A stretch of 64,000 bases of DNA from Amoebophrya sp. A120. Taxonomy: Eukaryota > Sar > Dinophyceae > Syndiniales > Amoebophryaceae. Below the pieces are notes generated by a model. That model made no database searches, was not told the origin of the DNA, and saw nothing but the letters and a program-made list of their open reading frames with translations. This document shows positions 23,307 to 34,510 of the stretch, in pieces. The stretch spans positions 2,581,407 to 2,645,406 of the forward strand of contig CAJINV010000012.1 in assembly GCA_905178155.1 (NCBI GenBank), in the 5' to 3' direction. The position numbers and the translations under genes are program-made. The stretch's first letter is position 1. Each line of letters begins with the position of its first letter.

Positions 23307-26300
23307 TCAAACGTCTTCTTCCTCCTCGTCATAGTCATCCTCCCCCCGCGGCCGCCGGCGCGCGTTCTCTTCTTCTCTTTGCCGCTCCCTCTCGGCTTGT
23401 GCTTGAGCTTCAGCTTCTTCCGCGGCATGTTGTGCCTGCAGCTGGGCGGCCGTTTATGCAATGCAAAAGCATCGTACTAGTATATATAAATTGCATTACA
23501 TATTAGCCCAGCATTATAAATTAGTAAATTTGTAATGCTGAATTAACTTGACGAGGAGATTTGTAATGCATAAATGCAATTACTACGAGTGCGATACTTT
23601 TGCACAGGATACCGTTTGCGGCGGTGCTATTCCAGGATTGTACTCGACGACCAGGGCTGGTTGCTCTACTCCTTGGGTCTGTAGATCCGGGCTCAGCGAC
23701 CGGCACATGTACTGACAGTCTTTGTAGTACTGGTTGGGAATCTGGGCTGTGGAGCGGTCGTCTTTTCGATTCTTCATGAAGGCGTAGTTCTGTCTGGAAT
23801 AATATCCACAAAAAAAGAACCATCCCCAACCCCATCCAATTTGTCATGCAAAACGTCCATAAATTCCACTACTTGCCATGCAAAAAACGGATGGGGGCGG
23901 TTCTTTTTTTGTGGATAAGTAATCTTCAATGTTGCAGGTCCGACGGACGAAGAGCCCATTCATCTTGCGCGGGGTGTTATCGCCAGAAAAAACTGTAGTT
24001 TCACTAATGCGGAAAATGTATGTCACAAGTGTTTGTCTTGCTACACATGCAAGACAGTGGATTTTTAGCGGTGTTTTCCCTTAGGAACCTTGCATGGCAA
24101 ATTTTCTCTGTCATGTAGAACAAACTTGTGATGCAAAACCTGCAGAATCCTTACAGTGTAACACTTTTTTCGTACGATAGGTGTCGTGCGGCTTGAGAAA
24201 GTCCAACATGGGTAAGGGATTTTTCGTCACGTGAAACAGGTCCCGCTTGAATTTGCTGTATGGTGGGGGCTTTCGCTTCCGTGGCGCCGCTCGTTGCTTT
24301 TTTCCGCCCTTTGCTTTGCCCCCTGCTTGGCGCTTTAGGTTCAGCCAGCGCCCTTGCTCCTGCTTATTCAAGAGCGGTGGTGTATGTGCGTGGGTCCGGT
24401 GGGCTTTTTTGCCCCCCATTTTGTCAAATTCCAGCACGGGGTTCTCGATCCAGTTCCGGGGCATCAATATTCCGTGCAAAAACGTCTCCGCCCCAAAGTT
24501 GTGATGCAAGTCTGCAACCCTAAAATGTCTCTCATGCAAAGCCCCATCAGGAGCATTTTCTCATGCTATCTGCGAGTTGGTCATGCTGGAATCAGAATAA
24601 GGTAGTAAATTTGTCATGCGGTTCCACTAGCTCAACAGGACTACAGTACGAATCCAAACTTGTCATGCGCGACAACGAAAACTTGTGGATTTGTGTAGCA
24701 GATTTACCATCATCGATTATGACTTATGGGGTCGTGGGGACGTTTTTCCACAGGATAATCAAGAAGTAGGAGTTTTTGGTCACGTCCTGCATGTTCTTGT
24801 GTTCGCGAGCCCCGCCGGCGCGGGCCTTCTTCATCTTCGTGATCCAAAGCTCGAACCGGTTGTAATTGTTTTCCATCTCGACAGTGGCGCAGTTCGTATA
24901 CTTGTAGTTGTTCATCCGGTTTTGGAAGGGAATCCAGAGTTTGTGATGAATCTCGAAGCCCTATCCTGAGTAAAAACGTACCCACACCAGAGTCAGGATG
25001 AGGATTTTGCAACACAAGCCTAGGAGTTTTGTGAGTCACGCGTGACAAGTTGCGCTATGCAGTGTAGTGCAGGTTAGCAAGTGCAGCCGCGTCACAGATT
25101 CATCTGCTCATCCTGTTCACAACATCACAAATTTCAAAACACGATTGGAAATGGCTCTCATGGGGATGCGCATTACAAGTCTTCCTGTCTTTGCAAATCT
25201 GCATTACAACTCTGGTGAGTGTGGGTACGCTTTTACTCAGGATAACCCCTGCGCGCGACTGGAGATGATGCCATCCGCAAAAAAGCCCTTTCGGGTCGTA
25301 TCAAATGGAAAAATCCCCCCACCCCGTATCGAAAACGAAATTCGTGATGCTGTATTTGAGTACACAAATCGACTTGTAATGCTAGAAGGCCAAGGGCCGC
25401 AGTTGTGGCCACCTCGTTTGCAGGCAATTTGTCATGCTGTTTCCCACTTCCAGTTGCTTCCTGTCATGCTGAAGATGCAAGGCTTCCCCACGCCAACCAG
25501 CACCACAGTCCGCATCTTTTCCCTTTTAGCATGACAAAGCTGATTTGTGACTGCAAATCTGCATCACAGATTTCCGTTTTGATATGGGGAGGGGGGATTT
25601 TTCCTCTCAATAGGTCGGACACAGGTGGTTCTTACTCTCCTCCGCCTGAATCCGGCCTACCGGCCTTTTCGAGCTGTAAATGTAGCTGGGTGTCGGGTCC
25701 TGATATTTCTCATGTTTCAGATGCTGGTCGTAAAGGTCCATCTCGTATCAACTGCAAATATGTCTGGGTCTGCAACAGTGCAAGTTTGTCGTGCTTGTCT
25801 GGCATGAGTCTTAAATCTGCGACGGATGAGCAGAAAAGGGCATCTTGCCTGTCATGCAAGAACGCAGTTTGTCATGCGAAAAACGAAACACACACCAGCG
25901 CAAAAACGTGTCCTCATGCTGGGCTGCGTATTGCAGTGCGCCCACAATTCGTAGACTTGCGTCACAAGTTTCCAGACCCAGACACTTTTGGATTTGATAT
26001 CTCGGCGTCGTCGGCTTTTTTTCCGAGAAGCCAGTCTAGCATCCCGCCGGCCGCACTCTTGCCTATCAAAATGAAAAATCCCCCCTCCCGCCCATATCAA
26101 AACTGGATTTTTGTACACAAATCAGATGCGTCTTGCAGTAGTGGACTGCAGGCCCATATCATGCCAATGTAGAGAGGTAGTTTTGGCCTAGGCGCTTAGC
26201 ATGAGGAACGTTTTTTGTAGGCCCAACAGCATTACAAACTGCCTGCATAATGGGCCCGAGCCTATGCCGTTGCTTTCTTGCAAGACAGATGACGCGACTT

Positions 26301-28663
26301 GTGGCCACAAATCCGCACCACAAATTCTCTGAGGCGTGCCTTTTCGATATGGGGAGGAGGGATTTTTCCTTACGATATTGTCCGCCCCGTCCTTGTTGTA
26401 ACTGCTCTGGTATATCACACAGAAAAAAGCTGCACGCAGGTCATATTTGTAAATGCAGAGTACGAGTGAATAAATAGACTATGTACTGCATGTCCGAAGC
26501 ATAAAAATGCTATATTAAGATTGCCACCCATGACAGATTTTTCTGGTGCGTATAATCCGGGTGCTAATTTATTTTACACATATGCCCTGCCTGCTTTTTT
26601 CTGCGGGATATGGTACGACGATACTTGCTTTTGCAAATCTTGATCTTCGGAACGCCAGGGCCCGACGTAAAACTGCATCCGTTTCATATTAGAGCCGGAC
26701 TTTGCTTTCAGCAGGGTCATATCCTGTGCAAAAGTATCGTACTCGTATTGGAGTCATGCAGTACAAATCTTTTTCTTAAGGTAAATCCGCATTACAAATT
26801 TTATTTCTCATGCTGAGGAAATTTGTAATGCATTTATACGAGTACGATACTTTTGCAATGCATAGGTCACGTAGCCTTCACAGACACACATGAATTCCCG
26901 GTTGTGATTCACATACGACTGCAACAAGTTCTATGGCGTTCTCAAACGTTACATTCTCAACCGTTACATGAAATTTGTCATGCAAGAATGGCAAAAGTGA
27001 AAGGGAAAAGATTGGCCCTTTTGCATTACAGGTTTGGAGCAGATTTTAATGGTATCCAGCGCGTCGAGAAGTTGGCATGCGGAGAAGGCTTGATCGTGTG
27101 CAGAGCGATAGTGTTTTTGCATGACAAATCATGTAACAGTTAAGAATGTAACATTTGAGAACGCCATAAGTTCCTCGCCTCTTCAGGTAAATTCTGTTCT
27201 TTCCAGTGGTCCCAGTAGTTCGCAATATTTTGCGAAGCCTGCTGCCAAACCACGCCCGCCATCGAACTGAAGACTCCTTGCTGGGCTGGTGGCGGAGTTG
27301 CGGGTAGACGTCCGCCGCCGCGCGCGCCCTGTTCTTGTGTAGTAGTTTCTTGCAGTAGTGCGGAAGATGTAGTTGCATCGCCTCCTCGTTGTTGTGCGTC
27401 CTCTGTGTCCTCAGTCGCTTTCCTGCTGTTCTTGCCGGCGGAAGTAACACGATCCCTGTTTCTTGGTGGAGCGAGATCTTGTTCCACTGCCGCATCTAAA
27501 TCATTTTGGTTTTGCGCTTGATCATCATCTTCCTGTTTTCCTCGTGCGTTGTCCGTGCTAACGGTAATTCGTTGTCTGCTAGCAGTAGCAGAGGTGGTAG
27601 TGCCCTCGTCATCCATTACCGGCCTGTAGTTACTGCTCGTCCCGGCGAAATCCAGGTCAAGAAACGCCGTACTAGTATGTTGAGTACTTGTACTGCTACT
27701 ATCAGCTCCTCGTCCTCTGAAATGATTCGTATTGCCGCGTAGTTGATGAACGTCGCGGTCGCGGTCCTCGTGCAGAAGAATTTTGTCGTCCACCGATGAT
27801 GATGTGCTGTCCCCTCGTCGTCCCACCTCGTCTCTGCCTTTATTTTGCTCCACGTCAAGGAGCGTCCTTTGATTGAAAGATGTTCCGGACGATCTGGTTG
27901 AAAGTTCTACTTTGGGAAGATGCTCTACTTGCCCGCGAAGTTTCTCTTCGTGCTCCTTCTGCTGTAATTCTGCCATCGGACGAATAAATTCATCAGCATC
28001 CTCATCTTCCTCCCCTTGTTGTTCTTCTAGTACTTCTGCTCGAGCCTGCGGGTCGTCGTGCAACATTTTCAGCTGCTCGACACCGATATCCTCGTCCCCC
28101 TGATTCTCGATTTCCTCGTACTCTTCATCCGTGAAAAAGGAACCGCTGTCATCTTCTTCCTCTTCAATAAAAGCAGAGCCCGTCGTGGTAGTTCCACCGC
28201 TGGGGACGATGTCGTCCTCGTCGTCCTGCAGATGCTCGTCTTCGAAATAAGCTTCCTGGTCGAGGAACGGCGCCTCTTGTTGCAGCTCCGCGCTACTACT
28301 ACCTGCTTCCTCCGCATAGGAATTATCGCCGGTGCCGGCCGAAGATGCCGAAGTGGTTTCTCTGTTAATATTAGTTCTTGGCGTGGTACTCCTATCTTGA
28401 TCTTCAGGAGCAGCTTCTTGCACGACCGCTGTGGTCGTCCAGACGATGTCCTGGTAGGACGATTGGAGAAACAAGATGCCCAGAAACAGAATCGCTCTAT
28501 TATTATAATTCCGCTTGCGATAATTATATGCTAGGGAAAGTAGAGCGGAAACGGTCAGAATCTGGTGGACGACCCAAAGCAAGACTTGTTGCACAAAAAA
28601 CCGGAACGTGACAACAAAATCCTCAAAAACGTGGTGGTTGCGCGGTTTGTGCGTTCGCCGCAT
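23307..28663 (-). CDS. large membrane-anchored protein of unknown function, ~12 exons
   Basis: I do not recognise the family. Approximate exons are 27169-28663, 26865-26931, 26590-26719, 26378-26412, 26000-26063, 25613-25745, 25245-25298, 24758-24961, 24180-24467, 23918-23977, 23612-23802 and 23307-23454. The start at 28663 (MRRTHKPRNHH) is the first ATG after an in-frame stop. The N-terminal 75 residues hold two hydrophobic segments (VQQVLLWVVHQILTVSALLS and ILFLGILFLQ). A long acidic, Gln/Asp/Glu-rich disordered region follows. The conserved-looking part is spread over the small exons (FYVGPWRSEDQD, DLYDQHLKHEKY, KLWIPFQNRMNNYKY, NRFELWITKM, QIPNQYYKDCQYMC). The C-terminus is a Glu/Ala/Arg coiled coil ending EDDYDEEEEDV. 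Introner elements of families E, A, H, C, H, B, B, D, G and A interrupt it; the 26.4-26.6 kb intron seems ordinary. One gene is assumed because frames join across every element. Confidence 0.6.
23455..23611. mobile_element. introner, family A
   Basis: Ends TATGCAATGCAAAAGCATCG and GATACTTTTGCACAGGATA, with target duplication CGTTT. It lies before the last exon of the large membrane-protein gene. Confidence 0.9.
23803..23917. mobile_element. introner, family G (115-bp hairpin)
   Basis: Ends TATCCACAAAAAAAGAACCA and GGTTCTTTTTTTGTGGATA; the two arms (CATCCCCAACCCCATCC / GGATGGGGGCGG) almost fill the element. Intron of the large membrane-protein gene. Confidence 0.85.
23978..24179. mobile_element. 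introner, family D
   Basis: Body TATCGCCAGAAAAAACTGTA...CAGTGTAACACTTTTTTCGTACGATA (written in part) with target duplication GGTGT. Intron of the large membrane-protein gene. Confidence 0.9.
24468..24757. mobile_element. introner, family B
   Basis: Ends TATTCCGTGCAAAAACGTCT and GGGGACGTTTTTCCACAGGATA (in part); target duplication ATCAA. Intron of the large membrane-protein gene. Confidence 0.9.
24962..25244. mobile_element. introner, family B
   Basis: Ends TATCCTGAGTAAAAACGTAC and GTACGCTTTTACTCAGGATA; flanks AGCCC and ACCCC differ at one base. Intron of the large membrane-protein gene. Confidence 0.85.
25299..25612. mobile_element. introner, family H
   Basis: Ends TATCAAATGGAAAAATCCCC and GGGGATTTTTCCTCTCAATA; target duplication GGTCG. 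Only 54 bp of exon separate it from the family-B element to its left. Confidence 0.9.
25746..25999. mobile_element. introner, family C
   Basis: Ends TATCAACTGCAAATATGTCT and AGACACTTTTGGATTTGATA; target duplication TCTCG. Intron of the large membrane-protein gene. Confidence 0.9.
26064..26377. mobile_element. introner, family H
   Basis: Ends TATCAAAATGAAAAATCCCC and GGGATTTTTCCTTACGATA; flanks TTGCC and TTGTC differ at one position. Intron of the large membrane-protein gene. Confidence 0.85.
26720..26864. mobile_element. introner, family A (type copy)
   Basis: Body TATCCTGTGCAAAAGTATCG...ACGATACTTTTGCAATGCATA with target duplication GGTCA. Inner motifs GCATTACAAAT and ATTTGTAATGC are clear, as is the 22-bp complementarity of its arms. 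Confidence 0.95.
26932..27168. mobile_element. introner, family E
   Basis: Ends TATGGCGTTCTCAAACGTTA and ACATTTGAGAACGCCATA; target duplication AGTTC. Each arm contains a second internal repeat, ACGTTACATTCTCAACCGTTACATG versus its complement (given in part). Confidence 0.95.
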
Positions 28664-30328
28664 TTTGATTTTCACCACCGGCGACAAGCGCCACGCTGGC
28701 GTTGATCCTGATCTTCCTCCGGAGCGCGGAGGAAGGCACAGTTAATACGACGTGGTGCTTTATCGACTTCAACAATTCCTTGATGTACATGTAGTCGGAA
28801 AAGGAAAGGCTTCTTGTAGCTGCTGTGCTGCATTTTTAACGCCAATCCATTTCCTCACACGAAGATCTTCTTCCAAAATTATCACAGGAAAAAGTGTTAA
28901 CGTTAACGGAATTTGTGATGCAGTAATGCATCGCAAAACGTGCCCAAATTTGTCATGCATAGCATGCATACTAGGCAAAATTTGTCATGCATATTTGCAA
29001 TCCATGAAAACCGTTAACGTTAACACTTTTTTGCTTGATAAAAATCTGGTCAAAATCATGGTTGGAACGGCGCCGACCCGACCCGCCCGGTCCGGTGGCT
29101 CTCGGCTTCTAGGGTGAGTCATAATTGAAAACAAAAACCAATACTCAGCTTCAGAAAGAAGATCTCGAGAGCAAGACCAGCTGGTGCTGTTTACAACAGT
29201 CGCGCCGCTCGTCCCTCGTTGCTTAGAAGCAATACTGCTCTCAGAGATAATGACAAAAAACCTGTACAATGATGTGAAAGAGTGCTCCACTTTCACAGAT
29301 CATACTTCTTAGCTCTTCGGTTTTGTAGTTTGCTGACGGCGCATGCTCATTCTGCTCTCAGCTACAAGATTTCTTTTTCTTTATCGTTGGCGCAAGAGCT
29401 TCTTGAGGCTCGTCAAAGAAAGCACTGACACTGAACGAAATCAGATGATCATTGAAAAGACGAACAATTTCCGCAAGAAAGTTTCCTACACCTACAGGTG
29501 GAGGAGGTGACCATGATCATTGTTCTCCGATTTGTATATAGTGTGTCAATTGCATTTCGTTCTCTACTTCTTGCTCCTGCGCGTTTCTACTACATGTTGG
29601 TTCGGTTTGTCACTCTTTCTTCCAAAGAAGAAAAAGATTGTCTCTGTGTGGTAGCTATTTGCTGGTGCTAGTCTCGGTCGTGTTGCAATGTGCTCTTGTC
29701 TTTCCGATTTCCACTGCTAGAAGCTGCAAGAACAGATTGCATGATAAAAGTTGATGTGCCGACAGGGAAACATCCTACAACTTAGTTTGCTTCGTGTTCG
29801 TTCAACCATCCAGCCGCACTTCACCAGGAAATGTTGAAGCTGGTCGGAGATGATCAACGACTCTGCTGCTTGTTCATCGTTTTGGTCGATTGCTGCTTGT
29901 TCATCATGCGTGGCCTCCGTGCCGTACTTCATTTTGGTATAATGCAGCGAAGCAGAGCATGATTCCTCGTCGGCTCAACATCTCCACTTCATCTATTCTG
30001 CATCTGCTCCGCGCCTGGCCTATAGAAAATCGGTGCCGAAGTTGTTGGTGCAACATCCACCATCCAGTAGTCTTCTCGTCGTACCTTCTCTAGAACGTGC
30101 AGAGTCGATTACATAGCACACACTAGCACCACGACTTCAACTTCGCTTATGGTCGTCGTGCAGGAGCGCAGCGAAGTGAGATTTGATTGTTGTTTGTTGT
30201 TGTTCATTTTTGTCGGAGTACTAGAAATTGTTCTAGTAGTATTAGAAAGTTTGCTGCTGGTGATGAACTAGTACTTGCTCGCAAAGCCGCCGTAGTAAAA
30301 GCAAACCCTGAGCAGGTGCAGTCAACCT
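28664..30328. other. intergenic with one family-D introner near 28.9 kb
   Basis: The family-D element at 28880-29040 lies upstream of the membrane-protein start, so it may sit in a 5' UTR. The remainder is AT-rich. A minus-strand frame near 29780-29932 (EQAAESLIISDQLQHFLVKC) looks somewhat protein-like, but I find no partner exons. No RNA gene is recognised. Confidence 0.4.
28880..29040. mobile_element. introner-like element, family D, outside a recognised coding region
   Basis: Body TATCACAGGAAAAAGTGTTA...TTAACACTTTTTTGCTTGATA (in part) with target duplication AAAAT. It lies about 220 bp upstream of the membrane-protein start; removal does not open a long frame, so it may be in a 5' UTR or intergenic. 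Confidence 0.85.
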
Positions 30329-31020
30329 CTAGTTCATGTGCTTCTTGATCTGATCCCTCTCCGCGATACCCTCCTCATACAGAAACGCTGCGACGTCGTT
30401 TCTCTTGTCCCCCTGTAGCTGGATGACGGTCCTGATGGAAGATTCACCATAACAGATTTTGATTTTCTTTGTCGAATATTAAACATTAACATTGTCATGC
30501 GATAAAGCAAGCACACAGAATTTTGTCATGCTAAAAATACATCAACGAGACACTAAAAAAAAACTCCCATCATGTATACCCGAAGTTGTCATCCTCTACG
30601 ATGTTGCCGTTGCAGTTGAGACTTTTTTTCAGGTACTTCACGATTTTCTTGTGGTTAAAGCACGCGGGTACGCCCGTGATTAGGGTGAAAGACTTCTTCC
30701 CATTACGCTGCTGGTTTCGGATGTGGATATACTGCCTTGTCACGTCCTCCTCACCCTTATCACCCATGCCCTGTTGATACGATAATTCGACAAATTGAGG
30801 TTTCTTTGATCATATGATTCGAGAAAAAAAATTTGATGGTTCACCGATTTACATAGTTTTATCTAAGTAGTCATTGCTGTTCAGCTTCAGCATGAAGATA
30901 GCAGACTCTTGTCATGCATTTCTAGGCTGATGTACTCGCAAGGCAACAAAAAAAATCCCATTGAAATTATACCCCGCCACTCTGGCCGAAGAGCTCGTCC
31001 TCTGGTTTGAAGCTCGCCAT
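30329..31020 (-). CDS. eIF1: translation initiation factor eIF1 (SUI1)
   Basis: eIF1 binds the 40S subunit near the P site and enforces AUG selection during scanning. Exons are 30973-31020, 30580-30770 and 30329-30431, giving 342 nt and 113 residues. Splicing is by two ordinary GT-AG introns: GTATAA...CAACAG (30771-30972) and GTATAC...CATCAG (30432-30579). The SUI1 hallmark YIHIRNQQRNGKKSFT is followed by ITGVP, KKIVKYLKKSLNCNGN and VIQLQGDKRNDVAAFL, then a C-terminal DQIKKHMN. Length and order match eIF1 from other eukaryotes. The start at 31020 gives a short acidic leader (MASFKPEDELF). Unlike most genes nearby it contains no introner element. Confidence 0.95.
30432..30579 (-). other. canonical GT-AG intron in eIF1
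   Basis: The 148-nt intron begins GTATAC and ends CATCAG on the minus strand. Removing it joins NFG to TVIQLQ in frame, as in other eIF1 proteins. It has no terminal inverted repeat and no flanking 5-bp duplication. Confidence 0.9.
30771..30972 (-). other. canonical GT-AG intron in eIF1
   Basis: The 202-nt intron begins GTATAA and ends CAACAG on the minus strand, joining GQSGG to GMGDKG in frame. It lacks terminal inverted repeats. Confidence 0.85.
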
Positions 31021-31590
31021 CGTGTGTGAAGAAGAAGATGCTGCTGCGAGACTCGCGAATGTCGGTTAGACGCCACACAATCGATGGTTTATGTCAAGGT
31101 GATTTTTTATCGTCCTTTGCACCAAAGAAGTTTATGATCACGTTAAAAATCTTCGAGAAAGTCTACTTACAACTGGGGCAGTAAAAAAACAAGCTTTTCA
31201 AACAAGAAATTATCGAATATTATGGATTCTGGGTCGCGACGAGAACAAATAGAGATGAGCAGTGCAATCTTTCTTGAACATAAGCTTATGGTGATAAAAA
31301 GATGAAACTGTGTCGCGGGCTGCCTGTAGAGCACTGTGGAGAGGTGGTATTTTTATCGACAGCAGTTCGATTATTTGTGGTTCGTCAGCATGAGGTTCTT
31401 GGTCACCATAGAAATAAACACGTTTCATTTATTCAACAAAATTTCTAGGCCGTCTTAATGTCCAGCACGACCTCCGGGTGGTCTACTTAACACTTCAAAT
31501 TTGGATCGAAGTTGCACGAAGATCGTCGAGGCTTTACTATCACGCAGGCACAACGAGCAGTAGTTCGAAATCAATGCCAATACGTGCTGT
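31021..31590. other. intergenic upstream of eIF1
   Basis: This presumably contains the eIF1 promoter. No gene or inverted-repeat element is supported. The sequence leads into the repeat block that starts at about 31591. Confidence 0.4.
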
Positions 31591-31641
31591 ACATCAGGAT
31601 CGTCAATCTCCTCCTCTTTCGTTTTTCTTTTTTGTTTATGT
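31591..31641 (+). repeat. 50-bp block motif, copy 1
   Basis: The copy reads ATCAGGATCGTCAATCTCCT, then CCTCTTTCG, a T-rich run and GTTTATGT. It is preceded by CTGTAC, which also precedes copy 5. Confidence 0.85.
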
Positions 31642-32539
31642 ATATAATTTCACCTTCTCTGCGCAATTCACCCATAGAGTGAACGCGCGCGCAACCAACG
31701 GAAGCGAATGACGTGCAGAAGCGCGTCGCAGTGATAGTCGCAAGACCTCGAGCGACAGTCACAATGGCAGCCAAGAGAGAACCCGGCCGGCACAACGAGC
31801 TACGGGTAGCAGGCCATGCAAGCCAGGCTCTCGGCCCCCACAGAGCCATGCCCCGGACATAGAGGTGGCCCAAGCCGCGAGGCGCGACTGGGACCGCCGA
31901 ATATCTAGGGCGGGCTTGCGAGGGGTGCCGCAAGGGGTCTCGCAACCTCAAGTCGGGTGGGCGGGTGGGAAAAAACGCAAAATCTAGGCGAGCCAAGACA
32001 AAAACGCAAAATCTAGGCTCCCAAATGTGACTAAATAAGTAAGGCCCGGGAGGGTTCCGCGGACTCGTCTCGTGGCGGAAGCAGCACAAAGCACTGCGCA
32101 ACCGACCACGCGTCTCGGTAAGTAGACACTATCTGTCGTGTCTGTGTTTAGTTTAAGTTTCGCAAAGGCCACAAAAGCGTCCCCAGGCCCGTTGGATGAG
32201 TCAGGATCTCCTGGGAGACCCCGAAGCAGGAGAAGAGCGAACCTGTTCACAGAAGCAAAAGTGCATCTATGCAGCGCTCCCTCTCGCCCCCACACCAACC
32301 GCTGAACCCCTCGACTGCGTCGACTGCATTCAAGCAATCAACACCGGCGGACCGACGCCGAGGAGCGAAGGACGGAGTCGCGAAGCCGATAGGCCACGCT
32401 CCTCAGCTCTCCTTCCGTGTCAGCACTCCTGATACTTCCACACGAAGTGCTACCTACAACATGCCGCGCAAGATGCAAGCAAGCATCCATGTGGAAGCTG
32501 CAACGAAGACGTCACGAGCTCCGAAGAGCAGCATGCTAA

Positions 32540-32590
32540 ACATCAGGATCGTCAATCTCCTCATCTTTCGTTTTTCTTTTTTGTTTATGT
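32540..32590 (+). repeat. 50-bp block motif, copy 2
   Basis: Same motif with CATCTTTCG in place of CCTCTTTCG. It is followed within 30 bp by GTGTACACGTACACGGT, a sequence related to the inverted units at 33.0-33.3 kb. Confidence 0.85.
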
Positions 32591-33028
32591 TGTTATCACG
32601 AGAAAAAGTGTACACGTACACGGTTTCGCGTTTTTCCGAAAAAAATTTTTTGCTTCCTCCCACAAGAAGATCGCTTGTATCATTGAAAGCACTCCCTACG
32701 AAGCTAGCGAGGCTGGGAATCTGCCAGAGCTGGAGCATCTAGCTCACACGCCCAAAGGGCCGTAAGCAAGGCCCAGGATAGCCGGGAAAAATAGACTCAC
32801 TTAGCTTGCCGCCGTTCTTGGCCTCATCTCATAATTGCGACAACAGGGTCGAGATGGCCACCAGCTCTCGCTCTGGTATCTAGAGGCGGGCCGGCGGCGG
32901 CTCCTACACCCAGCGGGCCAGGTTCTCCTGGCACCGACGACAAAAGGCGCCCAACAACGCGCCGCCACCATCAAAACCAGGCGGGGGCCTCCTTTTGGAG
33001 AGGCAAATCGTCCGTGCCATGCTGTCTA

Positions 33029-33322
33029 GAGATGATGTACACGGTTTTTCTTGGGGTCAAGAAAATCCCCAGGAAAAGAGGCAAATTTTTCTGAATTTCG
33101 AGTGCGGAAATCGCGCAACACCAAAAAACCGTGTACATCGCATCTAGCCTGCATGGTATGATGGATGTACACGGTCTGCAAAGTGGTCGGGCCCGGGGAG
33201 AGGCATTCTGAGCCGTGTACATCGACCATACCGTGGGATCTAGATGCGATGCACACGGTTTTTTTGGGCCCTTTATAAATTTTGTTGCAGATTTGCCACT
33301 TTTGAAACCGTGTACATGGACC
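33029..33322. repeat. three consecutive units bounded by GATGTACACGGT inverted repeats
   Basis: Each unit opens with GATGTACACGGT (or GATGCACACGGT) and closes with the complement ACCGTGTACAT. The units are 33031-33139, 33164-33223 and 33247-33319. The insides differ in sequence and length (about 110, 60 and 75 bp). The units are separated by short linkers containing TCTAG and CCAT(A/G). They could fold as separate hairpins or be independent insertions of a small inverted-repeat element. Confidence 0.6.
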
Positions 33323-33357
33323 ATAGCGTGGTGGCTAGGTTCCATGAGCGGCACCAT

Positions 33358-33408
33358 ACCTCAGGATCGTCAATCTCCTCATCTTTCGTTTTTCTTTTTT
33401 GTTTTTGT
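33358..33408 (+). repeat. 50-bp block motif, copy 3
   Basis: Same motif, with the 5' end shortened to CTCAGGATCGTCAATC and the 3' end reading GTTTTTGT. Confidence 0.8.
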
Positions 33409-34324
33409 CTTACTGAAAAGGCGACGGGGGGGATCTGTCTGCCTCACACTTTTTCAAAACTTCCAAAAAACTTTCCGCGATCTGTTTCCCGCCCTAAAAT
33501 CATTCGCCCAATTTGGGGCGGGGAAAAGACCGCAACAGTCACACGGGCTGCGCGCTGCCAACACATGGCGCAAGAGGATAGGAAGGTTGCCACGCTACCC
33601 GTCGCGCGCCCTGTGCTATGACATGGCCCGCCTCCCGGGCGGCGCGGCGCAGGGCCCAGCGGCCGCGGGGCCTCTCCTTTCCTCCCGGTCGTGGACTACA
33701 TGAGAGGGGTCTCTCGGGTAATGCCAATCCTGCATCGCCCAGACAAAACAATCCCGGCCAAGGAACGAACATCCACAGCCCGGCGCCGCGATGGCCCCCC
33801 CGGGTGCTGCCAAGTGTGCAAAAAAAGGAGCCGCGCAGCCCCGCGAACACCTCGAAGGGTGCCACACCTCGAAGGGCGGTAGACCGCGCCAAACCTCACG
33901 CGCCCGACGCCATGGCCCCGGAGAGCGCCAACAATTTCCCACAAAAGCAAGCGCCTGAACTTCGTGCACGCGAAGGTATGGCGCATGCACAGAAAAATGG
34001 GCACGCTCCAAGCTGGCCTCTCGCAACCTCGTGCACGCGACGGCACGGCCCTCCTGAGTGCCAGAAAAAAGACCCCGCCCAACTTCGTGCGCGCGGCGCT
34101 ATGACCCTTCTGGGCGAGGCAGGATTTTGCGAAAAAAAACCCCGCTTCAACTTCGTGCACCACGCGAAGGTATGGTCCACGGAACTGCCAAAAAGAGCGC
34201 GGCAGCTGGCCCATGGCCGAAATACTTTGAAAACACTTTGAAAATACTTTGGAAAACACTTTGTGAATGCTTTGCAAAACTGCCGGCCAACTGGCCGGCT
34301 GAGCGGCACCATACCTTCGCGTGT

Positions 34325-34375
34325 ACATCAGGATCGTCAATCTCCTCCTCTTTCGTTTTTCTTTTTTGTTTATGT
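34325..34375 (+). repeat. 50-bp block motif, copy 4
   Basis: Full-length copy preceded by GTGTAC and followed by CATAGGTATG. The tandem repeat tracts begin about 130 bp downstream. Confidence 0.85.
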
Positions 34376-34510
34376 CATAGGTATGAGGGTCTTTAAACTT
34401 TGAAAAAAGACTTTTGTCCTTTGATATCACGTGATATCACGTGATATCAAAGAAGAAAAGGAGAAAAGTCGATTGTGCTGTTGATATCACAACACGCGTG
34501 ATATGTAGAA

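Noticed and set aside
31571-34430. Many long open frames in the repeat block
   Set aside because: They are on both strands, overlap one another, have GC-driven composition and share only the translated 50-bp motif (KKEKRKRRRLTIL). No domain is present.
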